This document shows positions 1-7,627 of a stretch of DNA of 64,000 nucleotides, piece after piece; the stretch's first letter is position 1; each line of letters starts with the position of its first letter. The DNA comes from JAZKDW01 sp040387375 (lineage in GTDB: Bacteria; Pseudomonadota; Gammaproteobacteria; Burkholderiales; Burkholderiaceae_D), in the NCBI GenBank assembly GCA_040387375.1, contig JAZKDW010000036.1, forward strand, positions 1-64,000, written 5' to 3'. The position numbers and the translations under genes are program-made. Below the pieces are notes generated by a model. It had not been told where the DNA came from, searched no databases, and saw nothing but the letters and a program-made list of their open reading frames with translations.

Positions 1-39
1 GGCTGCTGGAAAATGCCTGGAACACGATGAACAAAGAAC

Positions 40-127
40 GTAGGGTGGAAAAGCGAAGCGCCTTCCACCAAACCTTGACACTGGCACACAGTCATCCGGT
101 GGAAGGCGCTGCGCTTTTCCACCCTAC
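40..127. repeat. Extragenic inverted repeat, 30 bp arms
   Basis: The arms at 40-69 and 98-127 are inverted copies matching at 29 of 30 positions (one A/C difference), separated by 28 bp. Each arm starts GTAGGGTGGAAAAGCG. The pair lies just downstream of ccoS, so its transcript could form a long hairpin. It resembles dispersed extragenic palindromes rather than an intrinsic terminator, because no T-run follows on either strand. Confidence 0.8.
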
Positions 128-178
128 AGGTTTTCCTTCGATAAACAAGGCACACAGGCTGAACACCAGGCGTTCACC

Positions 179-340
179 TTACGTATCCTCCTTTTTCCCC
201 TCGTCATCATCCTCCAGAATCCGCAGCGCGGGACCAACCATGTCGTCAAACTGGCCGCTGTCGGACATCCGGAAAAATACCCAGATCGCGACGAACACGA
301 GTAGCACGCTCAGGGGGATCAGCAGGTAAAGCGCTTCCAT
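179..340 (-). CDS. ccoS: CcoS, cbb3-type cytochrome oxidase assembly protein
   Basis: This 53-residue protein starts MEALYLLIPLSVLLVFVAIW, a single membrane helix, followed by the FFRMSDSGQFDD stretch typical of CcoS and an acidic tail ending EDDDEGKKEDT. CcoS is needed for cofactor insertion into cbb3 oxidase. The start has a good AAGGAAG ribosome site and lies 9 bp after the ccoI stop, so the two are very probably co-transcribed. The ccoNOQP oxidase genes would be expected just outside the left edge. Confidence 0.9.
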   Translation of the reverse strand: MEALYLLIPLSVLLVFVAIWVFFRMSDSGQFDDMVGPALRILEDDDEGKKEDT

Positions 341-349
341 TAACTTCCT

Positions 350-2820
350 TTATGCGTGAACGTTGGCGCGCCGCAGCCGCAATGCATTAAGCACCACAAC
401 CGCCGAACTGACCGACATGCCAACCCCGGTCAGCCACGGATTGAGCAAGCCGATGGCCGCCGCCGGTATCGCCACCACGTTGTACACCGTGGCCCACGCA
501 AGATTCTGCCGGATCACCGCCATGGTCTGCGTCGCTGCCCGGGCGGCATCCGATACCGCCGACAGGCGCCCGGACAGCAGCACCGCATCGGCTTGCGCCT
601 GCGCCAGCGGCGCACCCGTGCCCATTGCAAACGATACATCCGCGGCCCGCAGCACCGCCGCATCGTTGATGCCGTCGCCCACCATCGCGACCACCGCGCC
701 GCTGCGCTGCAAGTCCTGCACGAATGCCAGCTTCTGCGCCGGCAGGTATTCGCCATACACCTCGCCGATGCCAAGCACGCCCGCGATCCGCTGCGCCACA
801 CTTTGCTGATCGCCGCTTAACAGGATCACGGTTTTCCCGCGCTTCTGGAAATGCTCGACAACCTGGCGGGCATCGCTGCGCACCGGATCGGTCAATTCGA
901 ATTGCGCCAGCCAGGTACCAGCACTGCCGAGATAAACCGCGGTCAGGCCATCGGCCGCTCGCACCGCGAGCGGAACGCCGGTCAGCGCTTCCACGAACGC
1001 GGCGCGGCCCAGCCGATAGCTGACGCCATCGACGACACCCTCCAGACCTTGGCCGGGGACATAACACACATCGTTCGCCGCGATCTCCATCTGCTGTGTT
1101 TCCTCGTTCATGCGCGCCGCCGCAACGATCGCCGCACTCAGCGGATGTGCATTCGATGCTTCCAGCGCCGAGGCAACCCGTAGGCAGCGCGCTTCCGGCA
1201 CGTCGGAAAACAGCGCGACCCGGTGCAGCACCGGCTTGCCGGCAGTCAGGGTGCCGGTCTTGTCGAAAACGACATGCGTCACCTTGTGCAGCGTCTCCAG
1301 CACATGCGGCTGCACCACCAGCACGCCTTGCCGCAGCAAGCGGTCGGTGGCGGCCGCCAGCGCGCTTGGCGTCGCCAGCGACAGGGCGCAGGGGCACGAC
1401 ACCACCAGCACCGCAATCGCGATCGGCCACGCGCGCGACGGATCGATCCATTGCCACAGCAAGAACACCACCACGGAAAATAGCAGCAGCCCGGCGACGA
1501 ACCAGGCCGCTACCCGGTCGGCCCACAAGGACAATCGCGGTTTGGCCTGGCCGGCCCGCTCGACCAGTTTCATCAATACCGACAAGGTGCTGTCGCGCAT
1601 CGGCGTGGTCACGCGCACGATGATCGCCTGTCCCGCATTGATTGCGCCGCCCGGCAGGAAATCGCCGACCGTCTTGTCCAGCGCGCGGCTTTCCCCGGTC
1701 AGCAGCGAAAAGTCGAGCGTGCTGCCGCCTTCCACGATCACGCCATCGGCCGCCAGCGCTTCACCCGGCTTGACCAGGATGATGTCGCCTTCGCACAGCG
1801 CCGCGGCGGCGACGGTGTCCGCCGCGCGGCTGGCGGGATAGTGTGCGATGCGCGAGGCCGAGGCGGGCAGTGCATGCTGGTATTTTTCAAGCGTGACGGC
1901 AGCTTTGCGCCGTGCGCCCAGCTCCAGGTAGCGGCTGCACAGGAGCAGGAAAACGAACATCGTGATCGAATCGAAATAGACATCTCCATGGCCGTGCTGC
2001 TGATGAACGCCGCTGCGATACCCAGCGCAACCGGCACGTCCATGCCCAGCGCGCGCTGCCGCAGGCTGGCCCAGGCGCCGCGGAAAAAAGGCTGTGCCGA
2101 ATAGAACACTGCCGGCAGGGTCAGCAGCAAACCGGCCCATCGCATCAGCGCCGCCATGTCGGCATCCATCGTGCCGTCGGCTGCGATATAAAGCGGCACC
2201 GCATACATCATCACCTGCATCATCGACAGCGCCGCGATGAAGAGCTGGCGGAACAGCAGCTTGCCGGCGCGGCGCAACTGCTCGCCATGCCTGAGCGCAT
2301 CGAAGGGATAAGCGGCATAACCGATCTGATGCACCGCGGCCAGGATATCGCTTGGCTTGCAAGCATCCCTGGTCCAGCGCACCAGCAGCCTCTCGGTAGC
2401 CACATTCATGTCGGCACGCAGCAGGCCCGGTACCCGCCGCAGGCGTTTTTCGATCAGCCAGACACAGGCGGCGCAGCGGATGCCGTCGATGGCAAAGCTT
2501 GCTTCGCAGGTGCCGGCGTCGAGCGTAAAGCCGCTCACCATGCCGGGCGCGTCAACCAGCTGCAGTGCCGGCGGAATCAGCGCCGCCTGGTCGGCTGTGG
2601 CGGAAAATTCGGTGCGGTTGCGGTAGTAATCTTCAAACCGATTGTCGACGATCGCCTGCGCGACCGCCTGGCAGCCGGGGCAGCACATCGGCTGTGCGAC
2701 GCCCTCGATCAGGACCGTCCAGGGGACGGCCGCCGGCAGCGGCAAGCCGCAATGAAAACACGCTTCCGCCTGCGGCGCGGACGTAGCCTCGGCAATGCCG
2801 TCGATCAGGCGCGCGCTCAT
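350..2820 (-). pseudogene. ccoI: CcoI/FixI copper-translocating P-type ATPase, frameshifted
   Basis: Copper-exporting P1B ATPase that supplies Cu to cbb3 oxidase. The N-terminal half (read from 2820) has Cys-rich motifs CFHCG and CCPGCQA, then an HMA domain with CAACVW. The C-terminal half has LLTGES, SCPCALS, the phosphorylation motif DKTGTLT and GDGINDAA. The two halves lie in different frames; the switch is around 1985-1998, after the GIAAAFISS segment and before DVYFDSITMF. Adding one base would give about 823 residues, a normal length. The ends look intact: start overlaps the previous stop (ATGA) and ccoS follows. It could be a sequencing error or a genuine small deletion. Confidence 0.88.
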
Positions 2821-3578
2821 GACGGCGTCAGGCATAACATTTCCAGCCAGCCCAGGGACAAACCATGCCAGGTCCGCGCCAGACCTGCGATGCCGAACGC
2901 CAGCACTAGCAAGCCGCCGGCCACACGCACAGAGCGACGCCGCGCCCAGCCTTTCATGTGCGTGCCGAGCAGGCCCATCGCCAGCAGCATCGGCAAGGTC
3001 CCGAGGCCAAAGGCCAGCATCACTGCCGCACCGGACAGCGCGGAGCCGCTCATGATCGCGGTCAGCAGCACGCTGTACACCATGCCGCACGGCAGCCAGC
3101 CCCATATTCCGCCCAGCGCCAGCGCCTTGAGCGGGCTGTCCATCGGCAGCAGCGGTTTCATCAGCGGGGCGATGTGGCGCCAGACCACGTGGCCCGCCGC
3201 CTCCAGCCGCGCCAGCCCGCGCCACACATCCATCAGATACAGCCCGAGCGCCACCAGCATCAGGTTGGCCAGCCAATAACCGCCGACCTGAAGGGTCGAA
3301 ATACCCGTCAGCGCCCGCGCGCCGCCGGCGATGCCGCCGGCAATCGCACCGGCCATGACATAACTGGCGATCCGTCCGGTGTTATAAGAGAGCACACGCA
3401 GCGCGCCATCCACCGCACCCAGTGCCGGAGCGCGATAAGCGGCAACCGCGACCGGGAAATTCCGCTGCGGCGCCGGCGCGGCGGAAAACGCGGCGACGAT
3501 GCCGCCGCACATGCCGATGCAATGCACGCTGCCCAGCAGGCCGACCAGGAAAACAGGAACAAGGTTGATGCCGTCCAC
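2817..3578 (-). CDS. TauE/SafE-like (UreH-type) membrane protein of the cco cluster
   Basis: This 253-residue protein has about six hydrophobic segments and the N-terminal GLLGSVHCIGMCGGI motif, conserved in the sulfite exporter TauE/SafE-like proteins that sit next to ccoI in many proteobacteria (often named CcoH-like or CcoA-like; the exact role is unclear). The HCxGMCGG Cys/His motif in the first helix suggests a metal-related role. Its stop overlaps the ccoI start by 4 bp (ATGA), so translation is likely coupled. It begins 10 bp after hemN ends. Confidence 0.82.
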   Translation of the reverse strand: MDGINLVPVFLVGLLGSVHCIGMCGGIVAAFSAAPAPQRNFPVAVAAYRAPALGAVDGALRVLSYNTGRIASYVMAGAIAGGIAGGARALTGISTLQVGGYWLANLMLVALGLYLMDVWRGLARLEAAGHVVWRHIAPLMKPLLPMDSPLKALALGGIWGWLPCGMVYSVLLTAIMSGSALSGAAVMLAFGLGTLPMLLAMGLLGTHMKGWARRRSVRVAGGLLVLAFGIAGLARTWHGLSLGWLEMLCLTPS

Positions 3579-3588
3579 GCGTCTCCTC

Positions 3589-5007
3589 TCAGATCGTCCT
3601 GGAATGGCGCAGCGGTTCCTGCCGCGCCTGCAGATAACGGTCGAACACCATGCAGATGTTGCGGATCAGGAGGCGGCCCTTCAGCGTCACGTTCAGCCAC
3701 TCGTCATCGATGGTCAACAGGCCGTCGGCCTGCATCGCTTCCAGCTGTTCCAGCTCGGATGCGAAGTAAGTGGCGAAGGTGATCGGATAGGCTTGTTCGA
3801 TCGCGCTCAGGGAGAGTTCGAAATTACACATCAGCATCTGGATCACCAGACGCCGCAACACTTCGTCCATGTTCAGCCTGATGCCGCGTGCGATCGGCAA
3901 TTCATTCTTGTCCAGACGTGCGTAATACGCATCGAGGGTCTTGACGTTCTGGCTATAAGTGGCGCCGACCGCGCTGATGGCCGACACGCCGCAGGCAATC
4001 TGGTCCGCTTCCGCATGCGTCGAATAACCCTGAAAATTGCGATGCAAACGGCCTTGCCGCTGCGCCAACGCGAGGTCGTCGCCAGGTTTGGCGAAATGGT
4101 CCATGCCGATGTAGACATAACCGGCGCCGGTCAGCCGGGCGATGCAGAGCGATAGCATGTCGAGCCTGGCGCCGGCGGCGGGCATCTCGTGGTCGGCGAT
4201 GCGGCGCTGCGGCTTGAACAGATGCGGCAGATGTGCATAGCTGTAGACGGAGATGCGATCCGGGCTGGCCGCGATCACCTTGTCGAGGGTGTGCTCCATG
4301 CTGGCCACGGATTGTCGCGGCAGGCCATAGATCAGGTCGATGCTGACCGATCTGAATTGCGCGCTGCGGGCGGCGTCGATGATGGCCAGCGTCTGCTGTT
4401 CCGGCTGGATCCGGTTGATCGCCTTCTGCACGGCGGGATCGAAATCCTGCACGCCCAGGCTGAGACGGTTGAAGCCTTGCTCGCGCAATGATTGTATGCG
4501 CGCGCGCGACACGGTGCGCGGATCGACTTCGATCGAATATTCGCCGATGTGGTCCGGCGCAAACTGGAACCAGCGGCGCAGATGTGTCATCAGGTCGCCG
4601 GTCTGCTGGTCCGACAGATACGTAGGTGTGCCGCCGCCAAGATTCAATTGCTCGACCTGGTTCATCCCTGAAAACAGATTTCCCTGCATTTCTATTTCGC
4701 GCTTCAGATAATCGAGATAGGTCACGGCCTTGGTGCGGTCGCGGGTGACGAGCTTGTTGCACGCGCAGAAGTAGCATACCGATTCGCAAAACGGAATGTG
4801 CAGGTAAATCGACAACGGATTTCTGCCGCCGCGCGTGCGCAGGCCGGCGACGGCCTGCAGGTAATCGCGGTAGCCGAATGACTCGGTGAAGCGGTCCGCG
4901 GTCGGATAAGAGGTATAACGCGGTCCGGTCTGATTCAGCTTGCCGATCAGTTCGGCATCAAATTCGACCGAGGGAACAACCGGCATCGGTGTGGCTAAGA
5001 CCACCAT
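3589..5007 (-). CDS. hemN: Oxygen-independent coproporphyrinogen III oxidase HemN
   Basis: Radical SAM enzyme converting coproporphyrinogen III to protoporphyrinogen IX without O2. The 472 residues match the family length. The cluster-binding CxxxCxxC motif is visible as CESVCYFC near residues 71-78, followed by the LGGGTPTYLS SAM-binding stretch and the HemN-typical GPRYTSYPTADRF near the N-terminus. The start follows a strong AAGGAGG site. An FNR box and -10 lie just upstream (5065-5106), so induction at low oxygen is expected. The usual fnr gene is not next to it here. Confidence 0.95.
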   Translation of the reverse strand: MVVLATPMPVVPSVEFDAELIGKLNQTGPRYTSYPTADRFTESFGYRDYLQAVAGLRTRGGRNPLSIYLHIPFCESVCYFCACNKLVTRDRTKAVTYLDYLKREIEMQGNLFSGMNQVEQLNLGGGTPTYLSDQQTGDLMTHLRRWFQFAPDHIGEYSIEVDPRTVSRARIQSLREQGFNRLSLGVQDFDPAVQKAINRIQPEQQTLAIIDAARSAQFRSVSIDLIYGLPRQSVASMEHTLDKVIAASPDRISVYSYAHLPHLFKPQRRIADHEMPAAGARLDMLSLCIARLTGAGYVYIGMDHFAKPGDDLALAQRQGRLHRNFQGYSTHAEADQIACGVSAISAVGATYSQNVKTLDAYYARLDKNELPIARGIRLNMDEVLRRLVIQMLMCNFELSLSAIEQAYPITFATYFASELEQLEAMQADGLLTIDDEWLNVTLKGRLLIRNICMVFDRYLQARQEPLRHSRTI

Positions 5008-5064
5008 TTCTTACCTCCTTCTGCCGACTTTTCCAGGGATTGGAGTATGGCTTGACGGCAATGC

Positions 5065-5106
5065 AGTCTACGGAACAGGCCGCGTAATTTTATTGATGTA
5101 CATCAA
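5065..5106 (-). promoter_or_regulatory. FNR/Anr-type promoter of hemN
   Basis: A perfect FNR box TTGATGTACATCAA lies at 5093-5106. On the minus strand, TAGACT at 5070-5065 is placed as a -10 for a class II FNR promoter (box centred 41.5 bp upstream of a start near 5058), leaving a leader of about 50 nt to the hemN start at 5007. Box and spacing are seen; activation by FNR is inferred from the known consensus. Confidence 0.85.
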
Positions 5107-5389
5107 AAATGGCCGGAATGAGAGGGGACGGTACTTACGTTGCGGTGCTGCCATTATGACAACTCGCGGGTAAAGGTCAGGACGCAAATCAGCGTGGCGG
5201 AATTGACACGACCGCGATGAATGTTGCTACGCTTGCTTCCCGTTTCTAGCTTTCGGCAAGGCATCAGAGGTAACCTAACCATGCATCAGGATATGACAAC
5301 AACTCATCTGCGAAATTATTTCGGAGCATGACCGCCGTCTCCGTGCATCACGGATGCCTGCTGCCTTGTTAAATAATCAGATAGCCATC

Positions 5390-5866
5390 ATGAAGATACG
5401 TGCTGCGGTCGCAACGGATGCAAAATGGATTAGCGACATGATTCGGTCGCTGAGTCACTTCTTTCTGGTGTCGCCTGAAGGCAAGGGGGCGGAGGCCTTT
5501 TTCAAATCGATAAACGAAGAATCAGTCCGGCGCTACATCGAAGCGCAGAACTTCGCCTGCTACGTTGCGGAAATTGACGAGGAAGCCGCCGGTGTAGTCG
5601 CAATACGAGACTACAAACATCTGTTCCATCTTTTCGTCTTGCCCAAATATCAAGGGCGCGGTGTGGGAAGGCAACTGTGGGCCCACGTCCAGCGAGAAGC
5701 CATCGAAAATGGAAACAAGGGGCAATTTACGGTGAATGCAAGTCTGAACGCTATCCCGGTCTATCTGGCGTTTGGATTCACCGCGGCTGGTGAAGTCGTT
5801 GAATCTCACAGTGTCTCGTTCCTGCCGATGCGCATGCTTCCTACAAAAGATTCAGACTTTGTCTGA
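5390..5866 (+). CDS. GNAT family N-acetyltransferase
   Basis: A 158-residue protein of the GNAT fold, beginning MKIRAAVATDA as family members usually do; an in-frame ATG 36 bp upstream is possible but adds no recognisable sequence. The acetyl-CoA loop is visible as the segment QGRGVGRQLW (motif A, Q/RxxGxG/A), preceded by the beta-strand HLFVLPKYQG. The N-myristoyl-like ending FGFTAAGEVVES is typical of motif B. The substrate cannot be told. It is a single-gene unit with a terminator about 65 bp downstream, and no clear ribosome site is visible. Confidence 0.8.
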   Translation: MKIRAAVATDAKWISDMIRSLSHFFLVSPEGKGAEAFFKSINEESVRRYIEAQNFACYVAEIDEEAAGVVAIRDYKHLFHLFVLPKYQGRGVGRQLWAHVQREAIENGNKGQFTVNASLNAIPVYLAFGFTAAGEVVESHSVSFLPMRMLPTKDSDFV

Positions 5867-5930
5867 CTTTAAAAAATATCCTGATACGGTAATATTCAAA
5901 CTGTCTCCTCCTCCCGCAATCGGAAGGATT

Positions 5931-5961
5931 AACCCGCCGCTATTCTCTGGCGGGTTTTTTT
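5931..5961 (+). terminator. Intrinsic terminator after the GNAT gene
   Basis: Perfect 8 bp stem AACCCGCC (5931-5938) / GGCGGGTT (5949-5956) with a 10 nt loop and a run of seven T (5955-5961). It separates the GNAT gene from the FNR-controlled operon that follows. Confidence 0.9.
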
Positions 5962-6004
5962 ATGGCATGCAAATCCCGGTAGATGTTCCACGTCCCCCAT
6001 CCAC

Positions 6005-6018
6005 TTGATCTGGATCAA
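6005..6018 (+). promoter_or_regulatory. FNR/Anr box upstream of the stress-protein operon
   Basis: TTGATCTGGATCAA is a perfect TTGAT-N4-ATCAA match. Its centre at 6011.5 predicts a start near 6053 and puts TGCATT (6041-6046) at the -10 position, a weak match. The first gene starts at 6155, about 100 nt downstream. Together with the hemN box this makes two perfect FNR sites within 1 kb. Confidence 0.83.
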
Positions 6019-6154
6019 ATTTCCCAAAATAATTCCCCGATGCATTGCATTGATTCTGGACTATCCGGATGTCCGCGCTTACGCTTGTCATATGGTTCAT
6101 TAAAATTAAAAACCGGCGCTGCGGATCATTAACCCTCTCAACCTGTGAACAGAC

Positions 6155-6994
6155 ATGTCCCATAAAACCATCCTGGTGCACATCGACCAGTCGAAACACG
6201 TCATCGAGCGCATACGCATCGCCGCCGACATCGCACTGGCCGAAAATGCACATCTGATCGGCTCCGCGACAACCGGGCTGTCACGTTTTCTTTATGAAGG
6301 CGGCGCGTCCGAGCCCATCTATGCCGGCCTGCAGACGCACATCGATTTCCTGCGCGAGCGCGCCAGCCAGTCGCTCGACGAATTTGAAGCGCAGGTCAGT
6401 AAAATGGGTGTTTCCTCATTTGAGAAGCGCCTGATTGAAGACGACGCGGAAAGCGGCATCACCTTGCAGGCGCGTTATGCGGACCTGGTGGTGATCGGCC
6501 AGATCGACCCGGACGAACCGACCCCCTTCGTCAGGTCCGACTTTCCTGAATATGTTGTGATGAACGCCGGCCGGCCGGTATTGATCGTTCCTTATGCGGG
6601 TCACTTTCCGCACACCGGGAAAAAAGTCATGGTCGCGTGGAACGCAAGCCTCGAAGCGACGCGTGCGCTCACCGGTGCGATTCCGTTCCTGAAGCGGGCG
6701 CAGCAAGTGAATGTCTCGGTATTCAGTCCGGGCGCCGAAGCCGACGTGCATGGCGAGGAGCCGGGCGCGGATATCGCACTCTATCTGGCCCGCCATGATA
6801 TCAATGTCCAGGTCGAGCGGCACGTGGCCGATATCGATATCGGCAATGCATTGTTGTCGGCCGCGGCCGACCTGTCGTCCGACCTGATCGTGATGGGCGC
6901 CTACGGGCATTCACGGTTTCGGGAGATACTCTTGGGCGGAGCGACCCGCACGGTTCTGTTATCGATGACGGTGCCGGTATTGATGTCCCATTGA
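6155..6994 (+). CDS. Tandem universal stress protein (UspA family)
   Basis: A 279-residue protein with two Usp domains. Domain 1 begins SHKTILVHIDQSKH and is degenerate. Domain 2 starts near residue 150 at KKVMVAWNASLEATRAL and ends with the ATP-binding signature GAYGHSRFREILLGGATRTV (Gx2Gx9GxT). Such two-domain Usp proteins are typical members of Anr/FNR regulons in beta- and gammaproteobacteria. It is the first gene of the operon downstream of the FNR box; the ribosome site is weak. Confidence 0.9.
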   Translation: MSHKTILVHIDQSKHVIERIRIAADIALAENAHLIGSATTGLSRFLYEGGASEPIYAGLQTHIDFLRERASQSLDEFEAQVSKMGVSSFEKRLIEDDAESGITLQARYADLVVIGQIDPDEPTPFVRSDFPEYVVMNAGRPVLIVPYAGHFPHTGKKVMVAWNASLEATRALTGAIPFLKRAQQVNVSVFSPGAEADVHGEEPGADIALYLARHDINVQVERHVADIDIGNALLSAAADLSSDLIVMGAYGHSRFREILLGGATRTVLLSMTVPVLMSH

Positions 6995-7029
6995 TTTTTA
7001 ATTTTTTACACGCTGATCACAGGACCAAC

Positions 7030-7467
7030 ATGAAAATTCTTCTCGCCGTAGACGGCTCCGCATACACGATCAAGGCCGTGGACTACCTGTCCACACATCT
7101 TGACTGGTTCAAGGGCGCACCGGAACTGCATTTGCTGCATGTTCAACCGCCAATTCCGATCGGGCTGGCGGCAAGCCGCACCCGCGCACTCCTGGGTGAT
7201 GGGGCGGTCGACAATTATTACAAGGAAGAATCCGCCCTGGCACTGGCGCCAGCCGAAAAATTGCTGCGCGAGCGCGGAATTCCATTCCAGTCAACGTACA
7301 AGGTCGGCGAGATCGCGCATGTGATCCAGCATTATGCAAGCGAAAACAAGATCGACCTGATTGTCATGGGTTCACATGGACATGGCGCGCTGGCCAGCGT
7401 GGTAATGGGCTCGGTTGCTACCAAGGTGCTCGCCTCGGCGACCGTGCCGGTGCTGATCGTGCGCTAA
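7030..7467 (+). CDS. Single-domain universal stress protein
   Basis: A 145-residue Usp protein starting MKILLAVDGSAYTIKAV and ending with the nucleotide-binding signature GSHGHGALASVVMGSVATKV. The ATG at 7030, preceded by a CAGGA-like site, fits the family better than an upstream TTG. It lies 35 bp after the tandem Usp gene and is probably transcribed with it from the FNR-box promoter. Confidence 0.9.
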   Translation: MKILLAVDGSAYTIKAVDYLSTHLDWFKGAPELHLLHVQPPIPIGLAASRTRALLGDGAVDNYYKEESALALAPAEKLLRERGIPFQSTYKVGEIAHVIQHYASENKIDLIVMGSHGHGALASVVMGSVATKVLASATVPVLIVR

Positions 7468-7541
7468 AGCGCACGCCAGACTGACTCCTGAAAATCCGCA
7501 ACGGTTGGCGCAAGCCGCGTCTCCTTCCAGCAAGTGACAGC

Positions 7542-7560
7542 CTCGATCTTCATGATCGAG
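7542..7560 (+). other. Short intercistronic hairpin
   Basis: Inverted repeat CTCGATC (7542-7548) / GATCGAG (7554-7560) with a 5 nt loop, in the 160 bp gap between the second usp gene and the CoA ligase gene. No T-run follows, so it is not a standard terminator; it may set mRNA processing or partial read-through. Confidence 0.4.
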
Positions 7561-7627
7561 TCGATCAGCAGGGAGTCGAATTTTGCGCACTAATCGTTAA
7601 TTCCATTTTCCGGAGCAGCGACCCATC

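Noticed and set aside
27..329. 100-codon open frame on the plus strand
   Set aside because: It runs through an inverted repeat and antisense to ccoS, with no start context or family similarity.
5203..5233. Possible TTGACA promoter upstream of the GNAT gene
   Set aside because: No acceptable -10 is found at 16-18 bp, and the distance to the start is about 160 bp.
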